64,000 nucleotides of DNA from CADEEN01 sp963783785. GTDB lineage: Bacteria; Pseudomonadota; Gammaproteobacteria; Burkholderiales; Burkholderiaceae_C. Location: NCBI GenBank assembly GCA_963783785.1, contig CAWAOQ010000006.1, positions 434,001-498,000 on the forward strand, read 5' to 3'. Under the pieces are notes generated by a model. That model did not search any database. It was given only the letters and a program-made list of their open reading frames with translations, and had not been told where the DNA came from. Made by a program: the position numbers and the translations under genes. Every line of letters starts with the position of its first letter. Positions within the stretch are counted from its first letter, which is position 1. This document shows positions 9,030 through 18,974 of the stretch, in pieces.

Positions 9030-10300
9030 AGCCGGGCCAGCATTTCGCGCGTGATCAGCACCACGCCACCTTCGGTGCGTTCGAAGCGGGACGAGTCGAG
9101 CGCCGCGTCTTCGCCGACCACCAGGCCTTCGGGCAGCTTGCAGCCGCGGTCGAGGACCACCTTGCGCAAGCGGCAATTGCGCGCGATCGTCACGCCGGGC
9201 AGCACCACGGCCTGGTCGATGCTGCAGAACGAGTGCACGCGCACGTTGGAGAAGAACACCGCATTGGTGACGTGCGAACCGCTGATGATGCAGCCCCCCG
9301 AGACGACGGTGTTGACGGCGATGCCATGCGTGCCATCGTGGTTGGGAACGAACTTGGCCGGCGGCAGCTGGCGCTGGTGGGTCCAGATCGGCCACTCGCT
9401 GTCGTAGATGTCGAGCTCGGGGTTGATCGACGCCAGGTCCAGGTTGGCCGCCCAGAACGCATCGATCGTGCCGACGTCGCGCCAGTAGGGCGGCGCGCCA
9501 TTCGGGTTGACGATGCAGCTCATGCCGAACGGGTGCGCCAGCGCGCGGCCTTCGGCCACGATGCGCGGGATCACGTCCTTGCCGAAGTCGTGGCTCGAAG
9601 CCGGATTGGCCAGGTCTTCGTCGAGCACCTTGTACAGGTACTCGGCGTTGAACACGTAGATGCCCATGCTGGCCAGCGACACCTGCTCCTTGCCGGGCAT
9701 CGACGGCGGATCGGCCGGCTTTTCGAGGAAGCTGGTGATCTTGCGCGCATCGTCGATCGCCATCACGCCGAAGGCGCTGGCCTCCTCGCGCGGCACCTCG
9801 ATGCAGCCGACCGTGCAGGCCACGCCGTGCGCGACGTGGTCTTCGAGCATCAGCGAATAGTCCATCTTGTAGACATGGTCGCCAGCCAGCACGACGATGT
9901 ACTCCGGGTGCGACGACTGGATGATGTCGAGGTTCTGGAACACCGCATCGGCGGTGCCGCGGTACCAGTGCTCTTCATCGAGACGCTGCTGCGCTGGCAG
10001 CAGATCGACCGTCTCGTTCATCTCGGCACGCAGGAAGCTCCAGCCGCGCTGGATGTGGCGCAACAGCGAATGGCTCTTGTACTGCGTCACCACGCCGATG
10101 CGCCGGATGCCCGAATTGACGCAGTTGGACAGCGCGAAATCGACGATGCGGAACTTGCCGCCGAAATACACCGCCGGCTTGGCGCGCTTGTCGGTCAACT
10201 GCTTCAGGCGCGAGCCTCGGCCGCCGGCCAGCACCAGCGCTACCGTTCGCCGCACCAGTTGATGCGCCTGCATGCCCGGCGATGCAATGTTGCGTTCCAT
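9026..10300 (-). CDS. glgC: Glucose-1-phosphate adenylyltransferase GlgC
   Basis: Makes ADP-glucose from glucose-1-phosphate and ATP, the committed step of glycogen synthesis. It has 424 residues from the ATG at 10300 (MERNIASPGMQAHQLVRRT), with GGAGATC as a likely ribosome site. Motifs: pyrophosphorylase loop VLAGGRGSRLKQLTDKRAKP, substrate region YRGTADAVFQNLD, VVLAGDHVYKMDYS, and a C-terminal left-handed helix (VLPGVTIARNCRLRKVV). An upstream in-frame start at 10375 lacks family similarity. The region between this start and psd (10301-10534) shows no gene and is where its promoter should lie. Confidence 0.94.
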   Translation of the reverse strand: MERNIASPGMQAHQLVRRTVALVLAGGRGSRLKQLTDKRAKPAVYFGGKFRIVDFALSNCVNSGIRRIGVVTQYKSHSLLRHIQRGWSFLRAEMNETVDLLPAQQRLDEEHWYRGTADAVFQNLDIIQSSHPEYIVVLAGDHVYKMDYSLMLEDHVAHGVACTVGCIEVPREEASAFGVMAIDDARKITSFLEKPADPPSMPGKEQVSLASMGIYVFNAEYLYKVLDEDLANPASSHDFGKDVIPRIVAEGRALAHPFGMSCIVNPNGAPPYWRDVGTIDAFWAANLDLASINPELDIYDSEWPIWTHQRQLPPAKFVPNHDGTHGIAVNTVVSGGCIISGSHVTNAVFFSNVRVHSFCSIDQAVVLPGVTIARNCRLRKVVLDRGCKLPEGLVVGEDAALDSSRFERTEGGVVLITREMLARL

Positions 10301-10534
10301 GATCCGATCTCCCAGAGCAGCGACGAGCCCTCGGGCATTCTGCGGCACCCGTGTCGCGCCGCCATGAGGGCACACCCGTGACGATGACCAATCAGTAAGT
10401 CATTTTGTCGAGCAGAGCGACATCCGTTTGATGTCATTCGTCAAGGAAGCCGGCGAAAAATGGCCTGGCGGCAGTGAGGAGTTGGCGGCGCCGGCGACCG
10501 GGCCGGCGGCTGGGGCCGGTCGAGGCCCGAGCGC

Positions 10535-11416
10535 TCAACCGCCGATGGACGCCATCGCCTCGCCCATCCGCACCGCGCCCCCCGGCACCCATGCCGGGTT
10601 GAACTGCAACGGCCGCGCCGGGAACAGCAGCACCACCGTCGAGCCGAGCAGGAAGCGCCCCATCTCGTCGCCGCGCGCGAGGCTGACCTCGCGGTCGTCG
10701 TAGCGCCACTCGCGGATCTGCCCCGGCCGCGGCGGATTGACGACGCCATGCCAGGCCGTGGCCATGCTGCCCACGATGGTGGCGCCCACCAGCACCAGCA
10801 CCCACGGGCCATGCGCACCGTCGAACGCGCAGACCACGCGCTCGTTGCGGGCGAACAGCCCTGGGACACCGCGCGCGGTGGTCGGATTGACCGAGAACAG
10901 ATCGCCAGGCACGTGGATCATGCGGGTCAGCCTGCCGGCGCACGGCATGTGGACGCGGTGATAGTCCTTCGGGCTGAGGTACAGCGTGGCGAAGTGGCCG
11001 CCATCGAATGGCGCGGCAACCGTGGCATCGCCGCCGACCAGCGCGGTGGTGCTGTAGTGGTGGCCCTTGGCCTGCAGGATCTGGTCGCCCTCGATCGCAC
11101 CGAACCGGCTGATCGCCCCGTCGACAGGACACACCAGGTCGCTCGCGGCCAGCGGGCGCGCGCCGGGTTTCAGCGCGCGGGTGAAGAAGTCGTTGAAGGT
11201 GGCATAACGGCCGATGTCGGGCTCGGCCGCTTCGGCCATGTCGACGCCGTACCTGCCGACGAACCAGCGGATCAGTGCCGTCGTCAGCGCGCCGCCGTGC
11301 GCGCCGGCCACCACTCCGGCAAAGGCCGTCAGTGCCTGCTTCGGCAACAGGTATTGCAGCGACACGGCCAAGCGCTCTGCCACCAGCGGGCCGAGCGTGT
11401 CGGTCGGGTCAGGCAT
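10535..11416 (-). CDS. psd: Phosphatidylserine decarboxylase proenzyme
   Basis: Converts phosphatidylserine to phosphatidylethanolamine at the inner membrane. It has 293 residues. The self-cleavage site LGST, whose serine becomes the pyruvoyl cofactor, lies near the C-terminus in GRFLLGSTVVLLFPA. Other family segments: FNDFFTRALKPGARPL, CPVDGAISRFG and DYHRVHMPCAGRL, which contains the active-site His. It lies 25 bp downstream of the sppA stop, same strand. Confidence 0.94.
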   Translation of the reverse strand: MPDPTDTLGPLVAERLAVSLQYLLPKQALTAFAGVVAGAHGGALTTALIRWFVGRYGVDMAEAAEPDIGRYATFNDFFTRALKPGARPLAASDLVCPVDGAISRFGAIEGDQILQAKGHHYSTTALVGGDATVAAPFDGGHFATLYLSPKDYHRVHMPCAGRLTRMIHVPGDLFSVNPTTARGVPGLFARNERVVCAFDGAHGPWVLVLVGATIVGSMATAWHGVVNPPRPGQIREWRYDDREVSLARGDEMGRFLLGSTVVLLFPARPLQFNPAWVPGGAVRMGEAMASIGG

Positions 11417-11441
11417 GGGCCGTGTCAGCCGGTCAGCCGAA

Positions 11442-12464
11442 TCAACGCAGCGGCGACAACTCGCGCAGCGCCTTCACGGCACCGTGCCCGACGGCGGCAC
11501 CGAAACGCTTGGCAAAGCGTTCGGCCAGGTTCTCGTGCGGCGTGTAGTCGACGATCTCCTCGGCCTTGATCACCTCGCGGGCGACGTAGTCGAGGTTGCC
11601 GATCTTGTCCACCAGGCCCTGGCGCAACGCCTCTTCGCCGTTCCAGAACAGGCCCGAGAAGGTCTCCGGCGTCTCCTTCAGCCGCGCACCTCTGCCGTCC
11701 TTCACCACCTTGATGAACTGCTGGTGGATCTGGTCGATCATGGCCTTGGCATAGGCAGTCTGCTTGGCGTTCTGTGGCGAGAACGGATCGAGCATGCCCT
11801 TGTTCTCGCCGGCGGTCAGCAGGCGGCGCTCGACGCCGAGTTTCTCCATCGCGCCGGTGAAGCCGAAGCCATCCATCAGCACCCCGATCGAGCCGACCAG
11901 GCTGGCCTTGTCGACGTAGATCTCGTCGGCAGCCACCGCGATGTAGTAGGCACCCGAGGCGCACATTTCCTCGACCACCGCATAGACCTTCTTCTTGTGC
12001 AGGGCCTTCAGGCGCCGGATCTCGTCGTTGATGATGCCGGCCTGCACCGGGCTGCCCCCGGGTGAGTTGATGCGCAGCACCACGGCCTGCGCGCCACTGT
12101 CTTCGAATGCGCTCTTGATCGCCGCCACCATGCCCTCGGCGCTGGCCTCGCTGTCGGCGGAAATCTCGCCCCGCACTTCGATCAGCGCGGTGTGTGGGCC
12201 AGCCGGCGCGTTGACGTGGTTGCGCGCGACGAAGACGGCCCACAGCACGGCCAGCACGATACCCAACCAGGCCAGTCGGAAGAACACGCGCCAGCGTTGT
12301 TCGTTGCGACGTTCGCGCAGCAGCGAGAACGCGACCTGCTCGAGCGCGGCCTCGTAGGAGGGGCGCGCCGCTGCAGATGCCGCTGCCGGGGTGGACACCG
12401 GTGGCACGGTCGGTCCGACACTGGCCGGAGCCACCGGTTCGGAAGACTCGTCGGAAGGATTCAT
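11442..12464 (-). CDS. sppA: Signal peptide peptidase SppA (short form)
   Basis: Membrane-anchored serine protease that degrades cleaved signal peptides. It has 340 residues from MNPSDESSEPVAP. A cytoplasmic Pro/Ala-rich N-terminus precedes one transmembrane helix (about residues 80-100, FFRLAWLGIVLAVLWAVFVA). The catalytic half contains RINSPGGSPVQAG, VVEEMCASGAYYIAVAADEI with the nucleophilic serine in the SGAYY context, and GSIGVLMDGFG. The 36-kDa class, as in many proteobacteria, not the 67-kDa E. coli SppA. Its start overlaps the Rieske gene stop by four bases. Confidence 0.9.
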   Translation of the reverse strand: MNPSDESSEPVAPASVGPTVPPVSTPAAASAAARPSYEAALEQVAFSLLRERRNEQRWRVFFRLAWLGIVLAVLWAVFVARNHVNAPAGPHTALIEVRGEISADSEASAEGMVAAIKSAFEDSGAQAVVLRINSPGGSPVQAGIINDEIRRLKALHKKKVYAVVEEMCASGAYYIAVAADEIYVDKASLVGSIGVLMDGFGFTGAMEKLGVERRLLTAGENKGMLDPFSPQNAKQTAYAKAMIDQIHQQFIKVVKDGRGARLKETPETFSGLFWNGEEALRQGLVDKIGNLDYVAREVIKAEEIVDYTPHENLAERFAKRFGAAVGHGAVKALRELSPLR

Positions 12465-12883
12465 GAGGGCGTGCTCGGCTGAAGTGCAGGGGCGTCGGGC
12501 TCGTCGAAAGCCAACGGCGCGATGTCGCGAGAAGGATACCAATACACCTGTCCGTCGCTTTCGCTCACCGCCAGGGCCATCAGCCGGCCACGGCCGCAGG
12601 GGCCACCCACACAGCGGCCGCTCTCCGGTGCGTAGGTCGCACCATGGATCGAGCAGACGATGTTGCGCCGCTCGGCATCGAGGAACTCGCCCGGCTGCCA
12701 GTCCATCTCGGTCGGCACATGGGCGCAGCGGTTGATGTAGGCCACCACGCGGCCGTCGAAGCGCAGTGCGAAAGCCCGTGCGGGCTGGCGCCACAGCAGC
12801 ACGTCGAACACCACCGCGCGACCGCGCTCGGCGAGTTCGTCCGCGCGACACAGGGGTTGCGCGGCGGCGTCCTGTTCAAGCAT
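12461..12883 (-). CDS. Rieske [2Fe-2S] domain protein
   Basis: Small single-domain ferredoxin of 140 residues starting MLEQDAAAQPLCRADEL. Cluster ligands are visible as CAHVPTEMDW (Cys-x-His) and CSIHGATYAPESGRCVGGPC (Cys-x2-His). It resembles the electron-transfer ferredoxins of small Rieske families conserved beside gph and sppA in Burkholderiales. Partner and substrate are unknown. It overlaps gph by eight bases upstream and sppA by four downstream, so it belongs to the same rluC-gph-Rieske-sppA-psd transcription unit. Confidence 0.85.
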   Translation of the reverse strand: MLEQDAAAQPLCRADELAERGRAVVFDVLLWRQPARAFALRFDGRVVAYINRCAHVPTEMDWQPGEFLDAERRNIVCSIHGATYAPESGRCVGGPCGRGRLMALAVSESDGQVYWYPSRDIAPLAFDEPDAPALQPSTPS

Positions 12884-13532
12884 GTTGCAGCAGCCAGTCG
12901 TGCAACTCGCGCGTCGAGTGGGCGATGGCCAGCGGCCCGTAGTCGGCAAAGGCCTCGTGATCGTGCGCACCGAAACTCACCGCCACGCGCGGCGTGCCGG
13001 CATTGAGCGCCAGTTGCAGATCGTGGGTGGTGTCGCCGACCATCAGCGTGCGCGCGGGGTCGGTGCCGAATTCGTGCATCAACTCGAGCAGCATGCGCGG
13101 GTCGGGCTTCGACGCGGTTTCGTCGGCGGTGCGGGTGCCGTCGAACATGCCTTTCAGCTGAACATGGGCCAGCGCCTCGTCAAGCCCGCGGCGGCCCTTG
13201 CCGGTGGCCACCGCGAGCCAGTGGTTGCGGGCCTTCAGCGCGTGCAGCATCTCCAGCGTACCGGGAAACATCGACAGCTCGTGCTGGCGCGCGAAGTAGT
13301 GGTGGCGGTAACGCTTGCCGAGTTCGGGGTAGCGCTCGGCAGGCAGCCCCGGCACGGCATGCCGCAGCGCATCGACCAGGCCGAGCCCGATGACATAGGC
13401 CGCGTCGGCATCGCTCGGCACCGCCGCGCCGATATCGCGACAAGCGTCCTGGATGCAGCGCACGATCGACGCGGTCGAGTCGAACAGGGTGCCGTCCCAG
13501 TCGAAGACGATGAGGTCGAAGTGGCGGGTCAT
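12876..13532 (-). CDS. gph: HAD-family phosphoglycolate phosphatase-like hydrolase
   Basis: 218-residue HAD hydrolase from MTRHFDLIVFDWDGTLFDS. Motif I is DWDGT with the nucleophilic Asp, motif II lies in VATGKGRRGLDEAL, motif III Lys in SKPDPRMLLE, motif IV in MVGDTTHDLQLALNAG. The helical cap sits after motif I. Gene order next to rluC matches betaproteobacterial genomes where this is annotated phosphoglycolate phosphatase or a generic HAD IA phosphatase; the true substrate cannot be read from sequence. Starts overlapping the rluC stop (ATGA). Confidence 0.85.
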   Translation of the reverse strand: MTRHFDLIVFDWDGTLFDSTASIVRCIQDACRDIGAAVPSDADAAYVIGLGLVDALRHAVPGLPAERYPELGKRYRHHYFARQHELSMFPGTLEMLHALKARNHWLAVATGKGRRGLDEALAHVQLKGMFDGTRTADETASKPDPRMLLELMHEFGTDPARTLMVGDTTHDLQLALNAGTPRVAVSFGAHDHEAFADYGPLAIAHSTRELHDWLLQHA

Positions 13533-14506
13533 AGCTGGCTCAGCAGTGTCTCGCACTCGGCAGGCAAAGGCGCTTCGACCGCGATCCGCTCCCCACTCTC
13601 CGGATGGTCAAACGCCAGCCGCCTGGCGTGCAGGAACATGCGCGAGAAGCGGAGGTCGCCGCGCGCCAGTTGGCGGTTGAGCGCGAAGTCGCCGTACTTC
13701 GGGTCGCCGACGATCGGGTACCCCTCGTTGGCCAGGTGCACGCGGATCTGGTGCGTGCGGCCGGTCTTCAGCGTCACGTCCAGCAGCGTGAAACCGGCCA
13801 AGGACTGAACCACCCTGACCAGCGTGATCGAGCGCCGGCCATCGGCGTGGTCGGCCGCCACCGCACGCACCTGGCGCGTGCCTTCTGCATCCTGCGTCTT
13901 GTGCAGCGCCACGTCGATGACCTTCTTGTTGGCCGGCCAGGCGCCGGCGACCAGGGCGGCATAGCGCTTGTCGGTGTCCCGATTGCGAAACTGATCCTGC
14001 AAGGCGGTCAGCGCGCTGCGTTTCTTCGCCAACAGCAGCACGCCAGAGGTTTCCTTGTCGAGCCGGTGCACGAGTTCCAGGAAGCGCGCCGCGGGGCGGG
14101 CGCGCCGCAGCTGCTCGATCACGCCGAAGGCCACGCCCGAGCCGCCGTGCACCGCCACGCCGGCCGGCTTGTCAATGGCCAGCAGATGCTCGTCTTCGTA
14201 CAGCACCGTGAACTCGCGCGCGGGGGCCGGGCTGGCACGCGCTGCCGGTTCGGCCACCCTCACTGGTGGCACGCGCACCTCGTCGCCGACCGCCAGTCGC
14301 GTATCGGCCGCCGCGCGGCCCTTGTTGACGCGCACCTCGCCGGAGCGGATGACCCGGTAGACATGGGTCTTCGGCACGCCCTTCAGGACGCGCAGCAGAA
14401 AGTTGTCGAGCCGCTGGCCCTCGCTGCCTTCGTCGACCACCAGCCGCTGCACCTGTGGGGCCTTGGCGCCCGGCGCCGCTTTCGCCCCTATAATGCTTTG
14501 GACCAC
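13529..14506 (-). CDS. rluC: Ribosomal large subunit pseudouridine synthase RluC
   Basis: Modifies uridines in 23S rRNA. It has 325 residues: an N-terminal S4 RNA-binding domain (RLDNFLLRVLKGVPKTHVYR, then GEVRVNKGRA), then the catalytic domain with the aspartate motif ELVHRLDKETSGVLLLAK, VTLKTGRTHQIRVHLA and YPIVGDPKYGD. RluC is chosen over RluD because it lies divergent from rne, the same pairing seen in E. coli and many other proteobacteria. Confidence 0.92.
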   Translation of the reverse strand: MVQSIIGAKAAPGAKAPQVQRLVVDEGSEGQRLDNFLLRVLKGVPKTHVYRVIRSGEVRVNKGRAAADTRLAVGDEVRVPPVRVAEPAARASPAPAREFTVLYEDEHLLAIDKPAGVAVHGGSGVAFGVIEQLRRARPAARFLELVHRLDKETSGVLLLAKKRSALTALQDQFRNRDTDKRYAALVAGAWPANKKVIDVALHKTQDAEGTRQVRAVAADHADGRRSITLVRVVQSLAGFTLLDVTLKTGRTHQIRVHLANEGYPIVGDPKYGDFALNRQLARGDLRFSRMFLHARRLAFDHPESGERIAVEAPLPAECETLLSQL

Positions 14507-15048
14507 GTTGTCGCCGTAAGTGCTTGATTCGCTGAGAGTTTAGCGGGCACGCACGGGATGCCGTGGAGGTGATGCAACGCTTGCGCCGAGGGGCGGGCCC
14601 GGTCCCCGAGTGACCCGGCAGCCCGGCAGTGCGAGCGGCAGAGACTCCGAACCAGAACCCCAGCCTGTGCGGCCCGATGAAGCCGCCGGGCGACCCATAA
14701 AAGGTTTCAGGTGTCGGGCACCGCGCGAAGCGCAGCGCCCGATACCCGCGTCCAGCCACCGGACCATGCTGTTGCCGACCGCCCTGCCCCCTCACGTTGC
14801 CCTGCCCCGGCCCTGCGCCGGTGTGCCCCAGGCTGCGCCGGGCAGCGCGGCAGGCGCAACCCGGCTCCGCGGGGCTGCCACGCACGCGCCAACGCTGCCC
14901 CGACGCTGCCGCTAGTCGCCACAAGCGATCAGCGCGCGTCGCCGCAGTCCAGGGCGATTCCTTGGCGGTTCTGTCGTGTTTCTCGTGCATCGGTGATGCC
15001 GCCGGCCTGCGGGCTGACGGATTCGGTTGTCTTGGAGTGCACGAAAAC
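14507..15048 (+). promoter_or_regulatory. rluC-rne divergent intergenic region, probable long rne 5' leader
   Basis: 542 bp without a convincing coding frame between the divergent starts of rluC and rne. It is very GC-rich with several potential hairpins (for example around 14590-14650 and 14790-14900). In E. coli the equivalent region is a roughly 360-nt rne leader, through which RNase E controls decay of its own mRNA; the same architecture here suggests a similar leader. I could not identify a specific promoter or a known hairpin by eye. Confidence 0.5.
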
Positions 15049-17876
15049 ATGAAACGCATGCTGATCAACGCGACGCAGCCCGAAGAGCGTCGCCTGGCCA
15101 TTGTCGATGGCCAGAAACTGCTCGATTTCGAGACCGAGATCGAGGGGCGCGAACAGCGCAAGGGCAACATCTACAAGGCCGTCGTGACGCGCGTCGAGCC
15201 GTCGCTCGAGGCCTGTTTCGTCGATTACGGCGAAGAACGCCATGGCTTCCTGCCGTTCAAGGAGATCTCGAAGAACTACTTCAGGGAAGGCGCCAGCGCG
15301 CGCGACGCGCGCATCCAGGACGTCATCAGCAATGGCCAGGAACTGCTGGTCCAGGTGGAAAAGGAAGAGCGCGGCAACAAGGGCGCCGCGCTGACGACCT
15401 TTGTCTCGCTGGCCGGCCGTTACCTGGTGCTGATGCCCAACAACCCACGCGGCGGCGGCGTGTCACGCCGCATCGAAGGCGAGGACCGCGAGGAGCTGAA
15501 GGACGCGCTGGACCAGCTGGAGTACCCGAAGGGCATGAGCCTGATCGCGCGCACCGCGGGCATCGGCCGCTCGGCGCCCGAGCTGCAGTGGGACCTGAAC
15601 TACATGCTCAAGCTCTGGGACGCCATCGACGGCGCCGCCAAGGCCGGCAAGGGCGCGTTCCTGATCTACCAGGAGAGCTCGCTGGTGATCCGCGCGATCC
15701 GCGACTACTTCACCGTCGGACATCGGCGAGATCCTGATCGACACCGACGACATCTTCGAGCAGGCCCAGCAGTTCATGAACCATGTGATGCCCGAGTCGG
15801 CATCCAAGGTCAAACGCTACCGCGACGATGCCGCGCTGTTCTCGCGCTTCCAGATCGAGCACCAGATCGAGACCGCGTTCTCGCGCACCGTCAATCTGCC
15901 CGCGGGCGGCGCGATCGTGATCGACCACACCGAGGCGTTGGTCTCGGTGGACGTGAACTCGGCGCGCGCCACGCGCGGCGGCGACATCGAGGAGACCGCC
16001 ACCCGCACCAACCTCGAAGCCGCCGACGAGATCGCGCGCCAGATGCGGCTGCGCGACCTCGGCGGCCTGATCGTCGTCGACTTCATCGACATGGAAGAGT
16101 CGAAGAACCGGCGCGAGGTCGAGCAACGCCTGCGCGACGCGCTGCGCAGCGACCGCGCGCGGGTGCAGTTCTCGTCGATCAGCAAGTTCGGCCTGCTCGA
16201 GCTCTCCCGCCAGCGGCTGCGCCCGGCGCTCAGCGAAGGCAATCACATCACCTGCCCGCGCTGCAACGGCACCGGCCACATCCGCGACACCGAATCGAGC
16301 GCGCTGCAGATCCTGCGCATCATTCAGGAAGAGGCGCTGAAGGACAACACCGCCGCGGTGCACGTGCAAGTGCCGGTGGAAGTGGTCTCGTTCCTGCTCA
16401 ACGAGAAGCGTACCGAGATCACCAAGATCGAACTGAAGCAGCGCGTGACCGTGCTGCTGGTGCCCAACAAGCACCTCGAGACGCCGAACTACAAGTTGGA
16501 GCGCCTGCGCCACGACGACCCGCGGCTCGAGAACCTGCAGGCCAGCTACACGATGATCGAGGAGCCCGAAGACGAGGTCGGCATCACGCGCCGCGAGAAG
16601 GCCAAGGCCAAGCAGGAGCCGGTGATCAAGGGCATCCTGCCCGAATCGCCGGCACCGCTGGCCGTGCCCAAGCCCGCACCGGCCCCGGTGGCCGCACCGG
16701 CTCCGGCTCCGGCACCGCTGGCGATGCAACCGCAGCCGGCAGGCGGCGGCTTCTTCGCCTGGGTCAAGAAACTGTTTGGCGGCGGCGCAGATGCCGCGGC
16801 AGCCCAGTCCGGTGCGGTTGCCGGCGCGGCGCCTGCGGCGGCGGCAACTGCCGGCAGCCAAGGCAAACGCGATGGGCGTGGTGATCGCGGTGATCGCGGC
16901 CGTCGTGATGGTCGTCGCGAGGGCGGCCGTGAGGGCGGCGCCCGCGAAGGGGGCCGTGAAGGCGGTCGTGATGGCCGCCGCGATGGCCGCCGCGGTGAAG
17001 GCCGTGGCGAAGTCCGCGGCGAGGCCCGCACCGAAGGCCAGCGTGAGCGTGACACCAGCCGCCGTGACGCGCGCGCCGCCGACGCGGGGGCGGCAGCGAC
17101 CGAAGCACCGGCTGCCTCCAGCGAGGCACGCGCCCCGCGCACCGAACGCGGTGAAGGCCGCCGTGGTGGTTCGCGCGGCGAGCGTGAGCCCCGCCCCGCG
17201 CCAGTGGCCGAAGACCAGGCACCCGCCACGCCCGCCTTCGTCGACACCATGCCCGCTGTCGAGGCCACACCCGGCGCGGTGCCCGAGACCGGCGACCGCG
17301 AAGGTGCACGCCGTCGCCGCCGTCGTGGTGGCCGCGGCCGGGGACGCGACGAAGCCGGCGCCGATGGCGTGACGATCGACGCCGAAGACAGCGTCGCCAG
17401 CACTCAGCCCATCGCGGTGGCCTACGAGCCGGAAGCCGAGGCGCCTGCCGAGGAGCAGCGCCAGGTCGAACTCCAGGCCGTCGCACCCATGGTCGAGTTG
17501 CCGGAGACCGCGCGCGCTGCGACGCCGACCCACCGCAGCGCCGATCGCTGCCTTGCAGACCGAACCGGAGGCACCGCGTGCGGCGCCGGCCGTGGCGATG
17601 ACCGCCGCACCGATCGCTGCCACGCCGTACGTGCTGCCGACCGATTCGCTGGACGCGATCGCGCGTGACGCCGGCCTGCAGTGGGTGAACTCCGACGCCG
17701 ACAAGATCCGTGCGGTTCAGGAAGCGATGGCCGGCGAACCGAAGCCGATCCACGTGCCGCGCCTGCCCAAGCCGCGCGTCGTGGTCGACGAAGGCCCGCT
17801 GGTGCTGGTGGAGACGAAGAAGGATCTGTCGCAGATCCGCCTGCCGTTCGACCCGGCGCCGCCGTCGGCGCCCTGA
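15049..17876 (+). CDS. rne: Ribonuclease E (two frame breaks)
   Basis: Endoribonuclease that organises the RNA degradosome; matures rRNA/tRNA and starts mRNA decay. From MKRMLINATQPEERRLAIVD the order is S1 domain with RNase H-like parts (RKGNIYKAVVTRVEPSLEA, VDYGEERHGFLPF), the DNase I-like catalytic half (ALVSVDVNSARATRGGDIEE, LIVVDFIDMEESKNR), and the zinc-link CPRCNGTGH. The C-terminal third is disordered: Pro/Ala-rich, a basic Arg/Gly/Asp repeat (about 16860-17050) and RRRRRGGRGRGRDE, typical RNA-binding scaffold. Frame breaks at 15714-15715 (Thr codon AC with C and G) and 17527-17528 (Pro codon CC with G and A). Repaired length is about 941 residues, close to betaproteobacterial RNase E. 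Confidence 0.92.
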
Positions 17877-17915
17877 ACGAGGCGGCGCCTGCGGGCGCCG
17901 CCAGAGGTGATGCGC

Positions 17916-18974
17916 TCAGGGCAGCCGCTCGAGCGCGTGCTGGTACGCGCTCGCGTGCATCAGTTCATCCCACGGCAGCGGCGCGCTCTGCGGCAACAGC
18001 TCGAGCCGGCGCCGCTCGCTGTCGGGCCGGGGCTGCCAGCGGCCCTGCTGCGCCGCGCTGCGCAGGCCCTCGAGCAGTCGATCGATCGGGGCGCCGCCGT
18101 CGATCGACTGATTGCACAGCAACACCATGTCGCAGCCGGCATTGAGCGCGGCCAGCGCGGCATCGAGATGGCCGCCTGCGACCTTGGCGCCTTCCATGCT
18201 GAGGTCGTCGGAGAACACCGCGCCGGCAAAGCCGAGTTCGCCGCGCAGGATGTCTTCGAGCCAGTGGCGCGAGAAGCCGGCAGGCAGGGCGTCGACCCTG
18301 GGGTAGATGACGTGCGCCGGCATGACGCTGGCCAGCGTGGTCGAAAGCCACTCGTAGGGCTTGGCGTCGTCGGCCAGGATGGCCTTGAGCGTGCGCCTGT
18401 CGATCGGCACTTCGTGGTGGCTGTCACCCCGCACATGGCCGTGGCCCGGGAAGTGCTTGCCGCAATTGGCCATCCCGGCGCGCAGCAGGCCGTGCATCAG
18501 GCTCTTGGCCAGCATCGCGACGACACGTGCATCGCGGTGAAAAGCGCGATCGCCGATCACGCCGCTGGGGCCATGATCGAGATCGAGCACCGGCGTGAAG
18601 GACAGGTCAACGCCGCATGCGCGCAACTCGGCGCCGAGCACATAGCCCGCAGCGCTGGCGGCATCGGTGGCGGTCAATGCATCGCGCATCCACAGCTCGC
18701 CCAAGGCGCGCATCGGTGGCAGATGGGTGAAGCCATCGCTGCGAAAGCGCTGCACCCGTCCCCCTTCGTGGTCGACGCAGATCAGCACGTCGGGACGCAG
18801 CGACTTGATCTCGGCGGTCAGCTCGGTCAGCTGCCGGCGATCCTGCCAGTTGCGCGCGAACAGGATCAGCCCGCCAGTCAGTGGGTCGGCCAGGCGACGA
18901 CGGTCGTCGTCGCTGAGCGTGGTGCCGGCAATGTCGAGCACGACCGGGGCGTGGACGGTGTGGAAGGCGTTCAT
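17916..18974 (-). CDS. nagZ: Beta-N-acetylhexosaminidase NagZ
   Basis: Cytoplasmic GH3 enzyme of peptidoglycan recycling that removes GlcNAc from anhydromuropeptides. 352 residues from MNAFHTVHAPVVLDIAG. The NagZ signature KHFPGHGHVRGDSHHEVP with its catalytic His on a mobile loop is intact, and the nucleophilic Asp lies in FAGAVFSDDLSMEGA. CVDHEGGRVQRF is the usual substrate-binding stretch. Final gene of the leftward housekeeping block; it overlaps acpS by four bases, and its end faces the rne end 40 bp away. Confidence 0.94.
   Translation of the reverse strand: MNAFHTVHAPVVLDIAGTTLSDDDRRRLADPLTGGLILFARNWQDRRQLTELTAEIKSLRPDVLICVDHEGGRVQRFRSDGFTHLPPMRALGELWMRDALTATDAASAAGYVLGAELRACGVDLSFTPVLDLDHGPSGVIGDRAFHRDARVVAMLAKSLMHGLLRAGMANCGKHFPGHGHVRGDSHHEVPIDRRTLKAILADDAKPYEWLSTTLASVMPAHVIYPRVDALPAGFSRHWLEDILRGELGFAGAVFSDDLSMEGAKVAGGHLDAALAALNAGCDMVLLCNQSIDGGAPIDRLLEGLRSAAQQGRWQPRPDSERRRLELLPQSAPLPWDELMHASAYQHALERLP

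Noticed and set aside
9030..9395. N-terminal extension of GlgA
   Set aside because: It would lie antisense inside glgC; the GTG at 9029 overlapping the glgC stop gives the normal GlgA length.
10301..10534. Possible small gene between glgC and psd
   Set aside because: Frames are short and lack a ribosome site or family motif; treated as promoter region of glgCA.
16860..17060. Separate gene or tandem DNA repeat in the rne Arg/Gly-rich stretch
   Set aside because: It is in frame with rne and typical of the low-complexity RNase E scaffold.
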